A DNA stretch of 64,000 nucleotides from Astrocystis sublimbata (GCA_022453515.1 JAJNNY010000006.1:310001-374000), one strand, 5' to 3'. Positions 1 through 11,694 are shown, counted from the first letter of the stretch. Translations and numbers: made by a program. Notes: generated by a model not told the origin, from the sequence alone.

Positions 1-36
1 CCATATCTGTCGAGTCTGGTCACTTGCTAACTTCAG

Positions 37-630
37 AACCCTTATAGGACGATTCACGAGGCTGTTAAGCACTTGACTGCGGCCAAGATTGTGGCTGTGG
101 AAGTTGAGCTCTCACTGTGAGTCTAGCTGTTGCAGTCGCCTGTAATCTCTACAAAATATCTAATTCTTCGTTCTAGGTTCGCTACGGATATCCTGCACAA
201 TGGCGTGGCTAGAGCTTGTGCACAATATAACATCCCCCTAGTGGCATATTCCCCAATGGGGCGAGGCTTTCTCACTGGGCAGATCAAGACGTATGACGAT
301 GTGCCTCACGAGCTGAAAAACTCACCGAGATTCCAGCCAGGCGGCAATTTCGAAAACAACATCAGACTGGTACATCAAGTTGAGGAACTAGCAAAGCATA
401 AGAGCTGCACACCAGCCCAGCTTGCCCTCAGCTGGGTAAGAGCTTTGAATGGGCGTCCGGAAATGCCTGCGATTATCCCTATACCGGGTGCTACCACGGT
501 AGAACGCGTGAGAGAGAATGCCAAGGTGGTTGAACTGACCGATAACGACATGGCTTCGATTGACAAGATTCTGAGCGAGTTCAAGCCAGTGGGCCGTCGG
601 TATCCTGATTTCGTACCAATTGAGACGTAG
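37..630 (+). CDS. Aldo-keto reductase, C-terminal part (pyridoxal reductase-like)
   Basis: This is the 3' end of an NAD(P)H-dependent aldo-keto reductase; the 5' part lies before the window. Two exons are visible, 37-116 and 177-630, separated by a 60-bp intron (GTGAGT to TAG). An upstream intron ends in CTAACTTCAG at about position 36. The spliced protein reads AKIVAVEVELSLFATDIL and later VAYSPMGRGFLTG, the late barrel strands of the AKR TIM-barrel, followed by the IPIPGATTVERVREN segment that binds the 2'-phosphate side of NADPH. Family knowledge: this branch resembles fission-yeast pyridoxal reductase (AKR8) and related fungal reductases; the real substrate is not evident. The catalytic Tyr/Lys region is outside the window. 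The stop is TAG at 628-630. Family assignment is strong, exact function weak. Confidence 0.85.
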
Positions 631-3195
631 GAGAACAGTGAGCCATGGAGCACGCATCTAGTTTGAAGTTAGCTAGCGAAATATAGAATGGGAACCGATG
701 CTAGCAATATATCGAATTTGATATGGCGTATGATCAGGCAAGAAAGGTTTCCACATGTGTCAAGCCATGGGCTCTATTGAGTATTGCAGAATTCTTGAAA
801 TGTGCATCATATACACGCTGGAAGGGGGGGAACAGGGAAGCACACAACTTACTACTATTCGAATCAGACACGACGTTCACCTCGTAAGACCAACTAACCC
901 ACGTCTGAGGCCAGCGGAACAAGTAGAGATAGCCAATCGTGACCGATTGCTGGCGATTGCTGGCAATTGCAGACTTAAATGACGCCGAGTCAATCGGATT
1001 TGCACACTGGCAGCGAGCAAGACATACCTACTTACTACCAAATCATCTAGGTAGTTCGCGTTAAAGAATAGAAATAAGGTTGAGTGCGGCCCGTAGTAGA
1101 CACCCGACACACGTCGATTGTAGATGAATTTTGTGCAAAGAATGGGTCTCGAGGGTCAAGGCGTCTTAGACACCACCCCCCACTTTTGATTCGATATCGA
1201 TACCATGCGCCATGGCCAGCACGATCAATCTTCCACTCGTTGGACCCGTAGGTAATTTCGTAATGCCATCCTCGCATAATGTGGCACGCCAAGGGCCAAA
1301 CCCAATCGGATTATAGCGCTCCGGTATCATCAAGTCTTACGCGTTTAGATACGATGAACAATGGTGATGGCTGCAAAGACGGGTGCCGGATTTGTGCTTG
1401 TTGGAATTGTCTTGAGTACTGAGAAATGAGAAATAATAGTGAGGATTCATCCGAGGTCCTATACCTAAAACGCTTGACAGACTATACTAAGCAGAAGGGG
1501 CTGCCTCCGGTGACCTTGAAGCAATATGTTTCTGGACCAATAAAGAAGACGGGTTTCTGACGAATTACTCATTGTTTAATAAGTCTTATTCGCATTTCAA
1601 TATAAAAAGATGTATACGTAGATCCTCTGATGCGAATAAGGATGCTTCAATTTCGGAGAGAACCTCTCACGGACAGGAATTTTGTTGTACAGGCCCAGCC
1701 GAGCCAGCTGAAGGCATGCCGCATGTGCTCATATCCCATAGCGACATTGAACTTTGAGCACGGACGATGAGCTAGACATGTAGCCCCCTTTGCAGAGCCC
1801 TTAGTTTGCATTAGCTCCCCGCTCCGAGCAGGCGGCAGGCGAGACAGGATTCAGTCCTGAACTTGTTGGACGAAGTGCCGCTATGATCGAACCAAATGTA
1901 CCTAGTAGAGACAGATGCCACCTTCAGCCACCACTTTCTTGATGTGACTGGGCCATAGCTCCATATGTATATTTTTGAAGCCCAGCGGTACCTCCTAGGT
2001 ACTACGCACACCTTAGGTTATGTAGCTGTAGGTAAGGTTGAGGTATCTCAGTACCCTGTCCCGATCGGAATTAGCACAACGAGACCGCCCCCGCCCGGTC
2101 CGTCTAGTGCTGCGTACCTACAGTAGCGAGCTTTAGGGGGCTTTAGGGGGCTTGAGGGGGTCAGGCAAGGCCAGACTCTCCAGGAGGTACCTATGCCCCA
2201 TGTACCTGATGAATGTACCAGGCGAGCCAGGTATCATCATCCGTCTAATTGTCTGCATGAACATATATGTGGCCATTGTATTGCTGTAAGGATCTGGTAA
2301 TTGGGACCAACACGATAGGTACCTAGGTACCCGCTTGGCCAATCTCAAATCCTCCAACTCTCTACATGGATTTACCAAAGACACCAACCGTCCAGCATCT
2401 GAGCTCCTGATCAGAGCTTCCTTCCACTTTGATCTCGATTCGAGTCCTCGTCCTCGCCCTCGTCCACAGCCTCATCCACACGCAGCACTCGTTCTCGAAA
2501 TCGCCTGGCTCTTCGTCAATATCGCGACCTACCTAGTGAACCAACCAAGCACGGAATAACACGCGAGCCCCGAAACGGGCATCGAGTGGCACGCCGCGGA
2601 AGCCCGCGCAGCCCACGCAACCCACGGATTGTTGCTGACGACGACGTCTGAGTTAGCTGCTGCAACACAGCGACCGACTGACTCTCAATCTCAACTTCGC
2701 AGCAGCAGATCGGTCCTCCGCGTTGGCACCGCTCCAGCTACCATGTCGACACCGCGCTGATCGTATCTTGCCCTCTTTCATCTTTCAGCCAGATCAGCCC
2801 TACGCCTTACGCCTTACGCCAGCCAGCGTTGCTCTGCTCGCCCTTGGGCATCTGAGCCTCCTCCTGCGCTTCTCCCTGCCACTCGCTTTTTATACTTTCC
2901 TTTCCCGTCGCCCTGCATTCTTGCAAACGAGCACAGCTCTCTGCTCTGGCTGCTCTGGCTGCAACGGCCACCAATAAGCACGTCTTCGCTGCATTCCTAG
3001 CTCCATACATCTACAGTATATGACGACGTCCACACAACGAACAACGCTCAAGCTCAATCGCGACTTGGTTCTGGAATCCGGGACCTGCGGTTCAACCCCT
3101 CCATCGAATTGTCTTGTGATGCGCGGTCATCTGCAGCCAGTCAATCTAGCAGCCTCACATACTTCAATATCTGCCTACATGGTTACCGAGTCGCG
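631..3195. other. Intergenic, about 2.6 kb, no supported gene
   Basis: The open frames here are short, mostly start at non-ATG codons and resemble nothing I know. Visible content: a 10-bp unit repeated three times at 2131-2160, TACCTAGGTA-type palindromes near 1990-2010 and 2310-2332, and a pyrimidine-rich stretch from about 2640 to 3100 that is probably promoter and 5' leader of the next gene. Confidence 0.6.
2131..2160. repeat. Three tandem copies of a 10-bp unit
   Basis: CTTTAGGGGG occurs twice without change and a third time as CTTGAGGGGG. It is G-rich and faintly telomere-like but does not match the TTAGGG repeat. Probably a small minisatellite. Confidence 0.7.
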
Positions 3196-5897
3196 ATGCA
3201 ATCGTCATCCGACACTATGCAACGACGGTCCAGGTCGGGCTCTACGCCCCATGCGCCGTCGCCTGGCTCACCTACGTTCACCAATCCGGATATGATATTG
3301 CCCGACTACGACGATGGCTCCGACTCCCTCGACAAACTGCAGTCATCCTTGACGGCGTGGAAGAACGCACACGCTGCCGATCTAGGGTTTGATCTGTCAC
3401 CCGAAGCCTTTACCGCAGGCCCGGTGACTCCTACTTCGCCAATCATCTACGGAAATGGGACAATGCTATCCGATATTGGGGAGGTCACCGAGGTGGAAAG
3501 CACATGTGGACCAACCCGTTCTCGTTCCGGATCTACGCGAAGCGATCTGGCAATGGTCACGAGCACCGCGTTACCGTACGAGGCTATTAAGCAAAGGATC
3601 AAGCAGGCCAGAATGGCCCATCAAAGACACATGTCGGTGGACTCCAACAGTACTGTCACGGCCCATGAACCTCCGGTTCTATTTGCCGATTTCGATGATA
3701 CCGTCAGTGTAGACGACAGCAACTTTCAGGGAGATGACGAAGATAGCGTGGCTGACTCATTTGTCGATGATGCTTCCGTCCTCGAAAAAGTCCCGCCAGC
3801 AAGAGAACCGCCATTGACCCTTGACGAAGCAAGATACTCGACCCCGCTAAGTCGTAGAGCCGACCAAATACTGGCAAATGCAAAGCGACGCTTGACGGTA
3901 AGTAAATAGTTGAATTCTCAGTTGCATAAAGCTATACTAAGCGATGGAAGACGATGGAGGATAATCTTAGCCGGGCCCGATCATCGCTATACTCGCCGAC
4001 AATGTCTTCAATAGATTCTCAATCAACCCCATCACCACCAATTGGAAGACCTGTTACAGCCAACGGGGCAGTGAACAATCGCGACCGTCGAAAAATATCG
4101 CATGGGCACAATAGAATATCTAGTGAGAGCAGCATCCCGGTCGAAAACAGGCCCAGCGTACCAACGGTGCGATCCTTGAGCGCTCTCGGTACAGCTGGCG
4201 GATATCGTCGTCCTCTAAAAGGCTCACGCAAAGCCGACAACACGCACAATCGTTTGAACGGCGCTTCCTCAAACCCTTCACTGAATGGAGCCTCTACCAC
4301 TCTGAAGAACAAAGCGTCCTGGCACGGACAAGACTTGACCCTCGAACCACTTAGCGAGGACGGGGTTTTTGAAGAGAGTGGGACTAACGGGCATGGAACT
4401 GGACACGAAACGACAGATGTCCATCTTAGCCCCAGTGGCTCATTCTCCGATAAAGGCCTAAAACGGTCGGCCTCGTCGATGCAGATGCGGGATATCAAAG
4501 ATCAAGTGAACGACTTGAAAGGAAGACTCTCGACCCTCAGGGAGCAAGCCCGTGCGGACAGCCTAAAGCGTCGAAGCTTGCAGAGCTTGCGCACGCCCAG
4601 CCCCTTTACCCACGCCCGCGTCGAGCAATGGTATGCCGATACGAGTAGTCATGAGGACGGCGCAACTCCACCAGATGGCTCCCATGTGCAGGCGACACCT
4701 GAAGGAAGCCCTGACCTTTCTGTTCGAAGTGGGAGCCCAGAGAACGGTGTAGTAATCACCAAAGATCACAATGATCCGCTTGCGAGCCAACCCCACCTTC
4801 AAGACCTCCACCTGGATAGGGACATGTTGAATGTGACCGATTCACAACCAGTGTCTTACGCGGAGACGAACACCTCGCCAGTCGAAGTCGATTCTATGAT
4901 CGACTTTGATAATATTGATCATCTGAGACCAGAGGATGGTTACGAGCATGATGAGGTCCATGATTTTGGTGATTCCGCAAGCGAAAGCGGGGCATCCACC
5001 TATCATGATACAGTTCAAGCTCAGGTCTCTCACGAGGATCGCGAAGATGCCTTTGACTACGAGCATTTCTTCTTGCACAGCGCAATGGGTTCTATGAGCC
5101 GTAGGCGGATGCGCCGAAGAGACAGTAACGATAGTTTTAGCTCAGGAGACTCTGTGGAGACCACAAGGGCACCAACTGCATCTCATCTCACAGACGTTGT
5201 GGCCGCTAAGGCTGGTCAACGCTCTCGGAGAGGTAGCGCAGGATCGACATCGACAATGGAATCATTTGCCACAGCAACAGAGGGACGAAATACCAGAGTG
5301 GGTGTTATCACCCCTGGAGAGTACCATGACCAGTACGATGGATACAACGGCACCGATAACGACGCATATCCGGAGCGCTTTGTCGTCCTCCCTGCGCGTG
5401 CCCGAACTCACACACCGGACACGGCGAAGAGAATGGTGTTTAGTCCCGAGGCCAGCGACTCGGGTTCTGACCCTAAACAAACCCGCCCTTCACTGCAGCG
5501 TCGCCCTCAAAGCAGTGCGACCGTATTTACGCATCGACCTTCAGGCTCGACCCTATCCATCGGCACTAACAGAAGCTTCCCGTTGATTCAAAGATCCAAG
5601 ACCGACAGGGGTGTGCTGACACCCGAAGACTCCCCTGACCAAGGGCTCAAGAAAATATCCGAAACGCTCATGGATGAGACGGCGAGCTTCTGTGAGAAAG
5701 AGGACGAGTATGACGGCGAGAAAGTTGCGCCCATACAAATGCTCCAAAAGGAAGACCAGATTCTTGTTGAACGGCTAGTAGCGAGTCTCGGCCGATGTGT
5801 CCTAGGATTGACTGAGTCTGGGCGTGCAAGTGCTGATGGAAGGGCATATCGAAGAAAAATCGAGGCCGCTTATCGAGTTCTGGAAGGGTTTGAATAA
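3196..5897 (+). CDS. Large Ser-rich conserved fungal protein, unknown function
   Basis: Two exons, 3196-3897 and 3951-5897, joined across a 53-bp phase-0 intron, give a protein of about 882 residues. The first in-frame ATG is at 3196 (MQSSSDTMQRRSR); no ATG precedes it in this frame. The splice junction restores AKRRLTTMEDNLSRARSSL, a stretch that looks like a conserved helix and supports the intron. The protein is mostly low-complexity and acidic/Ser-rich, probably disordered, with many SP/TP and RxxS sites. A second ordered-looking block lies at the C-terminus (LVERLVASLGRCVLGLTESG to YRVLEGFE). No signal peptide, membrane segment or catalytic motif is visible. I do not recognise the function; a scaffold or phosphorylation-regulated role is a guess from composition only. 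Confidence 0.8.
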
Positions 5898-6710
5898 CCT
5901 GAATCAATAGCATCGCTATATGCTGGTCTAGTAGCATCTTTAGGGTACTACAGCCTATCCGGCCCATGGATTGGACCTATCTGTCCAGCCGATTCTTTAC
6001 TTTTTCTTCTTGGATTATTAATAATTTTTGGGCTTACGACGACTACGACGGATGTTTTGTTGAGTACGAAAGTCACGGCAATTGTTAAATGCATGGCGCT
6101 GTGGCAGAAAGCGGTTTTAGAGGATATGTTGGTTTAATTATGTTCTTCGATACCCTAGGTCAAGCTAGGCGGGCATTTGTATAAAGTACGTACGTAGATG
6201 GCGGCTTAACTTCGACTACTTTGGCAATGTTCGACGAGCATGGCAGTGTTGAAACGGTTTAGATAGGCTTTTCACTCTTGTGATCGAGGTCCTCACTAAT
6301 TTTCGGAGTTAAAAACATCGTGTGTGCAGCCGCATAGATCATCCAGAGATTGCAAACCATGCGCTCGAGCCATCACTACACATACTCGCTTGCCACAGAC
6401 GAGGTCGGGAGCCGGTTGCGCAGTCTGAAGATATTGTAACAGTTCAATAAATTTATAGGTGAAATACTTTGCTACGAGAAAGCTCATAGGCGTTCAAGAG
6501 ATGATCGCAAACTCGCCAAAGAACAATCCATGCCAGATTAAGGCTTAGGTAAGGGGCGATGCGACAAGACATTACAAGATAAAATAGACCTGCTGACCGC
6601 TCCATGTTACCACGCCGCTCCAGTGGTCAGCTTTGCGAAGAGGTCGTGCGAAGAGTTGTCGATCATGGCTGGATCGGGGACACCATAATAAAGTTCTTTC
6701 AGGTGCTTAC

Positions 6711-6826
6711 CGAGGTGCCTAACAAAATAGATAAGACGCTTTTGGGTACCCTCAGTAATCGGCAATAGTATGGAGCAAGCCTTTAAGTTACCTAGAAGCG
6801 TCTTATCTATTTTGTTAGGCACCTCG
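6711..6826. repeat. Perfect 31-bp inverted repeat with 54-bp spacer
   Basis: The left arm 6711-6741 and right arm 6796-6826 are exact reverse complements (left arm begins CGAGGTGCCTAACAAAATAG). The structure could fold into a long hairpin in RNA or cruciform in DNA. Size and arrangement resemble a miniature inverted-repeat element or a remnant of a terminal-repeat transposon, but I see no clear target-site duplication and no transposase. Confidence 0.85.
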
Positions 6827-7037
6827 CTTACCATCAACTTTTGCAATGTTAACGATAGAAACCCCCTCTGACCAGCATTTGACCAGGGTGTGCAGAGCAA
6901 TAGCCTATTAGTTAACGCTTGCCGGTCAATTAAGGGATAGAGACATTCACGTACAATAACGTAGGAAATAGAGCAATGATGTCAACAGATTACTCTATAG
7001 ATAGAGTAAAGACCGCCACAACGAAAGTATTGCTGAG

Positions 7038-7044
7038 TATAAAA
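7038..7044 (+). promoter_or_regulatory. TATA-like box of the secreted-protein gene
   Basis: TATAAAA lies about 130 bp upstream of the ATG at 7169, in a plausible position for a TATA element of a highly inducible fungal gene. No other core elements were recognised. Confidence 0.45.
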
Positions 7045-7168
7045 GTAACCTCTTATCCATCAATTGTCTAAAGTTACCAAAACACAATTCAGAGCATTAG
7101 CCTCCTCAGATCACCACCAGTTCCAGGAATTTGCTTCGATATTATCATCATCGGCTCGTTCATCCAAA

Positions 7169-7655
7169 ATGTATCCGACTACAGTTACTTTGTTGCTTGC
7201 CGCCATCACTCCCCTTGCCTCGGCAGCAGGGACGTGGAACCTCCAATGGTTCTACTACCCCGGCTGCACCTCCGGCGACAGTCACGACAATCCGACGAAT
7301 TCGGGCTCGACGAGCCAGGATTGCCAAGCAACCAAGCCCTTCGGTGGTTTCCTCGGGGGTGGTCCCGCATCTCTGACATTGGACACGGCTCTCGCGGGCG
7401 ACGGCGCATTCTGCAAGATATGTAAGTGACTCCATCTTCTGCAGCTTCGAGCGGAATTTCTAGGCGAATCGCGCTAACAGGTTGTTTATGATAGTCCTAT
7501 ATCGCGACAGTGCTTGCGCCGATGAGTTGGAGGAATATACTGCATATAGTACCGATGGAAATGGCTCTGGCGCCTCGAACGTCTGTCTGAACGTGGCAGC
7601 AGAACATGACGCGAAGGATGGCATTTTTAGCTGGAAGATATTCTGTACACCCTGA
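7169..7655 (+). CDS. Small six-cysteine secreted protein (effector-like)
   Basis: Exons 7169-7421 and 7495-7655 are separated by a 73-bp intron with donor GTAAGT and branch GCTAAC, giving 137 residues. The start MYPTTVTLLLAAITPLASA is a typical signal peptide of about 19 residues, so the product is probably secreted. The mature part of about 118 residues holds six cysteines (in YPGC, QDC, AFC, SAC, NVC and IFC), enough for three disulfides, and ends in KIFCTP. It has no recognisable enzyme motif. The short length, even cysteine count and setting beside AT-rich DNA fit the loose class of fungal secreted cysteine-rich proteins, which includes effectors and surface proteins; that role is inference. 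An upstream in-frame extension to 7064 starts at a non-ATG codon and was not used. Confidence 0.8.
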
Positions 7656-7993
7656 GCCATGGTAGCCAAAGGAAGATAATAATGGGTAACATTTTCCTAT
7701 TTTGCCTGAGTGTATATTTCTTATGGGATGTTGTTGACTGAGTACCTATAGATGCTCCGCTCTAAAGTTGTGGGTTATAAGCGGTTTTAGAAATCTGGTT
7801 CGAATGCCTAGTAAACGGAGATGATTAATTATATTATTAGCTGTTTCTATTTTCTTAACTAAGTTTTAACTTTTATAAAAACAAGGAAATATAATCTCTT
7901 AGACTAGTGATCTCAATAGATCCACTTCTCCGTGACAATAGATACCATACGAACCCAGGCCCCTATTACGGACCGTAACCTCATACCGTGCAC
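7656..7993. other. Intergenic, AT-rich seam
   Basis: No gene. About 7780-7910 is strongly AT-rich and rich in TA steps, like decayed repeat DNA, but too short to identify. Confidence 0.5.
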
Positions 7994-9164
7994 TTAAGCC
8001 GCGGCATTCCCAATCTGCTCAGTCATGCCGCCGAGAAGCATAGTCTTTGGCATTGTGGTTCGCTGCGCCTCATGAGTAGCCGAGAAGACCTCATACTTCT
8101 CATCATGCCATTGACCCGCAGTTACATTACGGCCCTCGCTGTCTTTCCAGTTGGCATCAATCTCGGGTCTCAGAAAGTAAGCGATCGAGTAGCGGTGACG
8201 AGTGTTGTCAAAAGGAACCACGCGGTGAATGCATGAGTACAGCTTTCTTCCAGATGCGAATCGTAGCGAGTCACCGACATTGATGATCGCATGGCCCTCG
8301 CGCGGTTCCACGAAGCCGAATTCGGCGTTTGGTTGGTTTGCAGGTTGTATTTGTAAACCATATTGGTCGCTAAACAGCAGCGTGAATGAGCCGATGTCTG
8401 TGTGCTGCTGGTGGCCCACAGTGTTTTGTTAAACTTGTGATTTGAGATCGCCGGGGAGATATCGGAAGAGAGCGAGGGTACAGTTAGAGTTGCCCCAGCT
8501 TCGGTGGAATGTCTCGAACCTGTCGTTGCCCTTGAGACCCATTGCAGTGGAGAGGCTGGACAGCATGATCTTGGTGACCATATCACCAGATGCCGAGAAG
8601 TCATAGAGAGTCTTGAGATCCTGTTCATTCTTGAGGATTCTGGGAAGGGTTGGTGAATCTGAAGCTAACTCCGAAAGTGCAACCTGATTACATCGAATTG
8701 TTAAGTCAAAAACTCAAAACTCATAGTTTAAGGCTCGACCATACCTTGAAGCACTCATACCCATCTCTACTGTTATCCGAGAGTCCGGCATGCAGGCCAA
8801 CAGGCTCATAACTGGGCACGTGTTTCGAATTAGCTTCTCACACAAATATATCCGTGAAGTAGACTTGACGGGTGAATTACCCATGCTTTTGAGCTGGAAG
8901 GCCAATCTCGTCCTTCTCCTGCAGTGATGAATTAAAGAAACGACTCATCAACGTCAAAAGTTTCTCCTTGTCGACAAGAGTGCGACGCCCGTCAAAGCCA
9001 CGAAGATCGAGGTAGAAGAATCCTTCTTTCTCGCAATATTCCAGAAGCTTATGGATCTCAGTCGGGCCATTTGATACAAGTTTATCGAATTCGATAGTCT
9101 TGAGGTCAAGGACCGGGACGTCCCGGTCTTCGTATCGCATTGTGCGTTCGACTTTTCCCGACAT
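7994..9164 (-). pseudogene. 2OG-Fe(II) dioxygenase (isopenicillin N synthase-like) with in-frame stop
   Basis: Reading the minus strand, exons 9164-8881, 8811-8745 and 8683-7994 join in frame (introns GTAATT to CAG and GTATGG to CAG) to 347 codons. Exon 1 begins MSGKVERTMRYEDRDVPVLD, the usual N-terminal domain of this family. The C-terminal domain has the iron-binding HTD motif (QQHTDIGSFTLLF), the distal histidine in CIHRVVPFDN and the 2-oxoglutarate-binding RYS. However, codon 202 is TAA (8429-8431), lying between LKSQV and QNTVGHQQHTD in the same frame. The two halves otherwise read continuously and no intron of normal size removes the stop. The truncated product would lack all catalytic residues. 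The original substrate is unknown. A divergent MFS gene lies 0.78 kb away. A sequencing error or readthrough cannot be excluded. Confidence 0.75.
8429..8431 (-). other. Premature TAA in the dioxygenase gene
   Basis: The stop interrupts exon 3 between codons for LKSQV and QNTVGHQ. One C-to-T change from CAA (Gln) in a CpA context would create it, the kind of change made by repeat-induced point mutation, though the rest of the gene shows no sign of heavy RIP. Confidence 0.75.
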
Positions 9165-9947
9165 AGTGTTCTAGGCTTACAATAGTGAGAGATTTGATTG
9201 AAATTTCTGTAATTGAGATTTGTGCTGTAGCAACAAATGTGACGAGTAATGATGGCTTGCTAGACTGCTTAGAGTCGTTGCAATATGAAGTCTTGGTCGT
9301 TAGTTATTTATATTTCAGATAGTTCATGGACTTTCTGTCACACGGGTCTATTCCGCAAAACCACTGGTAAGCCTACGCGCCCAATATCTTGAAATATTGG
9401 CTATGGTTTCCGGCACGAGACAGTCATGGCGTCTCACTTCTGCAGTAAGAAACTAATACTAATAGAAATGCCTGTCTAAGGACTGCGAGAAGGCAAGGCT
9501 CCGAATGACTTATCAGCTGAATTTGAAGCTATTCCTAGTGGCTACGCCTTAGTAAACTAAGTCCTTGTTACACTTCAAGCCTCTTTCGTCATGTCGCAAT
9601 GAAAGGCTACCTAGGTACCTACCTAATCCGTCAGGCCCTTCGCAGCCTTCTCGGAGTCTTTGGGCAGGCATTCATTCTATTCAATGTTCTTATTGGTTTT
9701 AGGTACCTACCTAGTAAGACCAATCCCCCCAACTCCGAGACTTTGATTTCCCCCTCTGGAATCTCGCTTAACTTTATGCCACAGGTGTGACTGAGATCAA
9801 GCAATTTCAGATGCATCGGCCAGACTCTGGTTCCATACATGGGTTGAAAGACCTTTCACTACTAGTTGTTGTACTCGATCCTACGTTCATATCCCTACTT
9901 CACCATTGAAACTAAAAGCATTAGCAACTGCGAGTCAGCGACTTGAA
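9165..9947. promoter_or_regulatory. Divergent promoter region, dioxygenase and MFS genes
   Basis: A 783-bp region separates two divergently transcribed genes. It contains two TACCTAGGTA-type repeats (9608-9625 and 9701-9714). I recognise no specific transcription-factor site. Confidence 0.5.
9608..9714. repeat. Pair of TACCTAGGTA-type palindromic motifs
   Basis: Two members of the dispersed intergenic motif family, at 9608-9625 and 9701-9714, within the divergent promoter. Confidence 0.7.
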
Positions 9948-11694
9948 ATGGACCAACACGCAAGTATAACGGAGCTCAAATGCTCGGCTGAAGTGCAACG
10001 AATGCAACGTCATATTACAAAGAGCGAACGGTCCAATGACATCGTGGAGTTAAACGACGCCCATGATCCTTACAACCCAATGAATTGGCCATTGGGACAG
10101 AAAGTCTATACAAGCCTACTATATAGCCTGACAAGCCTAACGTCTGTGTGGGCCAGCACAGCGTGAGACCCCAATGAGGTCCAGGTCGATTTCTTCTCGC
10201 ATTTCGAAGGCTAACAGGTTCTTGTAATTACTGTTTAGCTATGCACCTGGGAACAAGAACATCGCAGATACGTTCAACACCTCTCCAACTGTTGCACTTC
10301 TTGGAACGTCGCTTCTGCTGATAGGGTAAATAATTGGCCTCGGGATTCTTCTTATTGACTTTCTTTTACGATACTGACGGTTTCTGTTCTATTCTACAGA
10401 TGGGCGTTCGGGCCCTTGACATGGGCCCCGCTTTCAGAACTTTACGGACGAAAATGGCCTGTCCTCATTCCGGTTCTTTTATCAACCATCATGTCCTTCG
10501 TCACAGCTGCGGCTAAAGACATACAGACGGTCTTAATCACGCGATTCCTGAATGGCTTCTTTGGCTCAGCCCCCATAACATCTACCGGCGGTGTTTTCGT
10601 GGACTTATGGGCGCCAACTGCAAGAGGCATGGCTGTTGTCGGTTATACGTTCTGCGTTTGCGGCATCCCTGGGTGTAATTACTTGTCTCACATATTCTAC
10701 AAAGCACCAATGCTAATATGGCACTAGTCACTCGCCCCTGTCGTTGGCGGTAGTATCATATACGCCAGTGTTTTTTGGCGATGGCTTGAATATGTGAGTA
10801 CTATGATCCTGGGTGTTGGCACCAACCAAGCTAACACAAATTTGCAAGATCACTGGTATATTACAAGCTGCAGTACTACTTCTCGACCTTTTCTTCATCA
10901 GAGAATCATACCCCCCGGTTCTTCTTGCTCGGAAAGCGCGGGCTCTTCGGCAATCTACAGGTGACTGGTCGCTTCATGCACATTCGGAGGAGCAAGAGGT
11001 ATCAGCCAAAGATCTCGCACTGAAGTACGGTCTCCGACCATTGCAGATGCTTGCGACCCCAATATGTCTCTGTATAACTATATACACCGCATTCATCTAC
11101 GCGTTGTACTATGCCAGCCTGGCGTCTTTTCCAATCGTCTTCCAAAAGACGCGCAACTGGAACGAACTCACCGGTTCACTTCCATATCTGGCACTCCTCT
11201 TGGGGGTTGCCTTCGGCGTGCTTCTGAACGTCGTTGGCCAGACATATTACTCGGCCAAAAGCAGAGCGAACGGCCTTAAAGCTGTCCCCGAAGCTCGGCT
11301 ACTGCCGATGATGATTGGATCATACGCACTCACCGCAAGCCTCTTCATAATAGGGTGGACATCTCAACCGACCATTCACTGGATCTTCCCCGTCATCGGT
11401 GTAGTCTTGATGGGCTTCGGTTACTACGCCGTGTTTACAAGCGCCATCAACTATCTCGTTGACACTTTCCAACTCTGGAGTGCTAGTGCCTTGGCGGCAA
11501 ATACCTTTGCGAGGAGTGCGCTGGCGGCTGCGCTTCCGCTTGCCATAGATCCTATGTTTCGAGCTCTGGGGAACGGATGGGCGTATAGCGTGCTCGGGTT
11601 CTTTGCTGCTTTGAATATCTTGGTGCCCCACGTTTTCTATTTCTATGGCGCTCGTATCAGGGGTAGGGGCAAATATAGCTCAAATGTAGGATAG
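9948..11694 (+). CDS. MFS drug/metabolite exporter, frame problem near 10671-10753
   Basis: Membrane transporter of the DHA1-like major facilitator superfamily. Exons: 9948-10162, 10239-10325, 10400 to about 10672, then about 10728 or 10754 to 10793, and 10849-11694. The cytoplasmic N-terminus (HDPYNPMNWPLGQK) is followed by hydrophobic helices and the family motif GPLTWAPLSELYGRK between helices 2 and 3. The helix-5 motif C is encoded at 10728-10753 as SLAPVVGG. The only GT donor (10673) joined to the TAG acceptor at 10727 shifts the frame; using a TAG at 10751-10753 restores frame and gives about 486 residues but deletes SLAPVVGG. So either a 1-2 nt lesion or non-canonical splicing is present. 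It is divergent from the damaged dioxygenase, suggesting a shared former pathway. Substrate unknown. Confidence 0.75.

Larger units (their letters stand above)
5898..7168. other. Intergenic, 1.27 kb, partly AT-rich, with an inverted repeat
   Basis: No gene supported. It contains the 31-bp inverted repeat described separately (6711-6826), AT-rich stretches and the promoter of the following secreted-protein gene. A 97-codon minus-strand frame (6607-6900) spans the inverted repeat; much of its apparent coding comes from the two arms, so it is not called. Confidence 0.6.

Noticed and set aside
2131..2160. Possible interstitial telomere repeat
   Set aside because: The unit CTTTAGGGGG differs from TTAGGG in length and sequence; only three copies.
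6607..6900. 97-codon minus-strand frame over the inverted repeat
   Set aside because: Much of it consists of the two repeat arms read in opposite directions; no protein family or splice context supports it.
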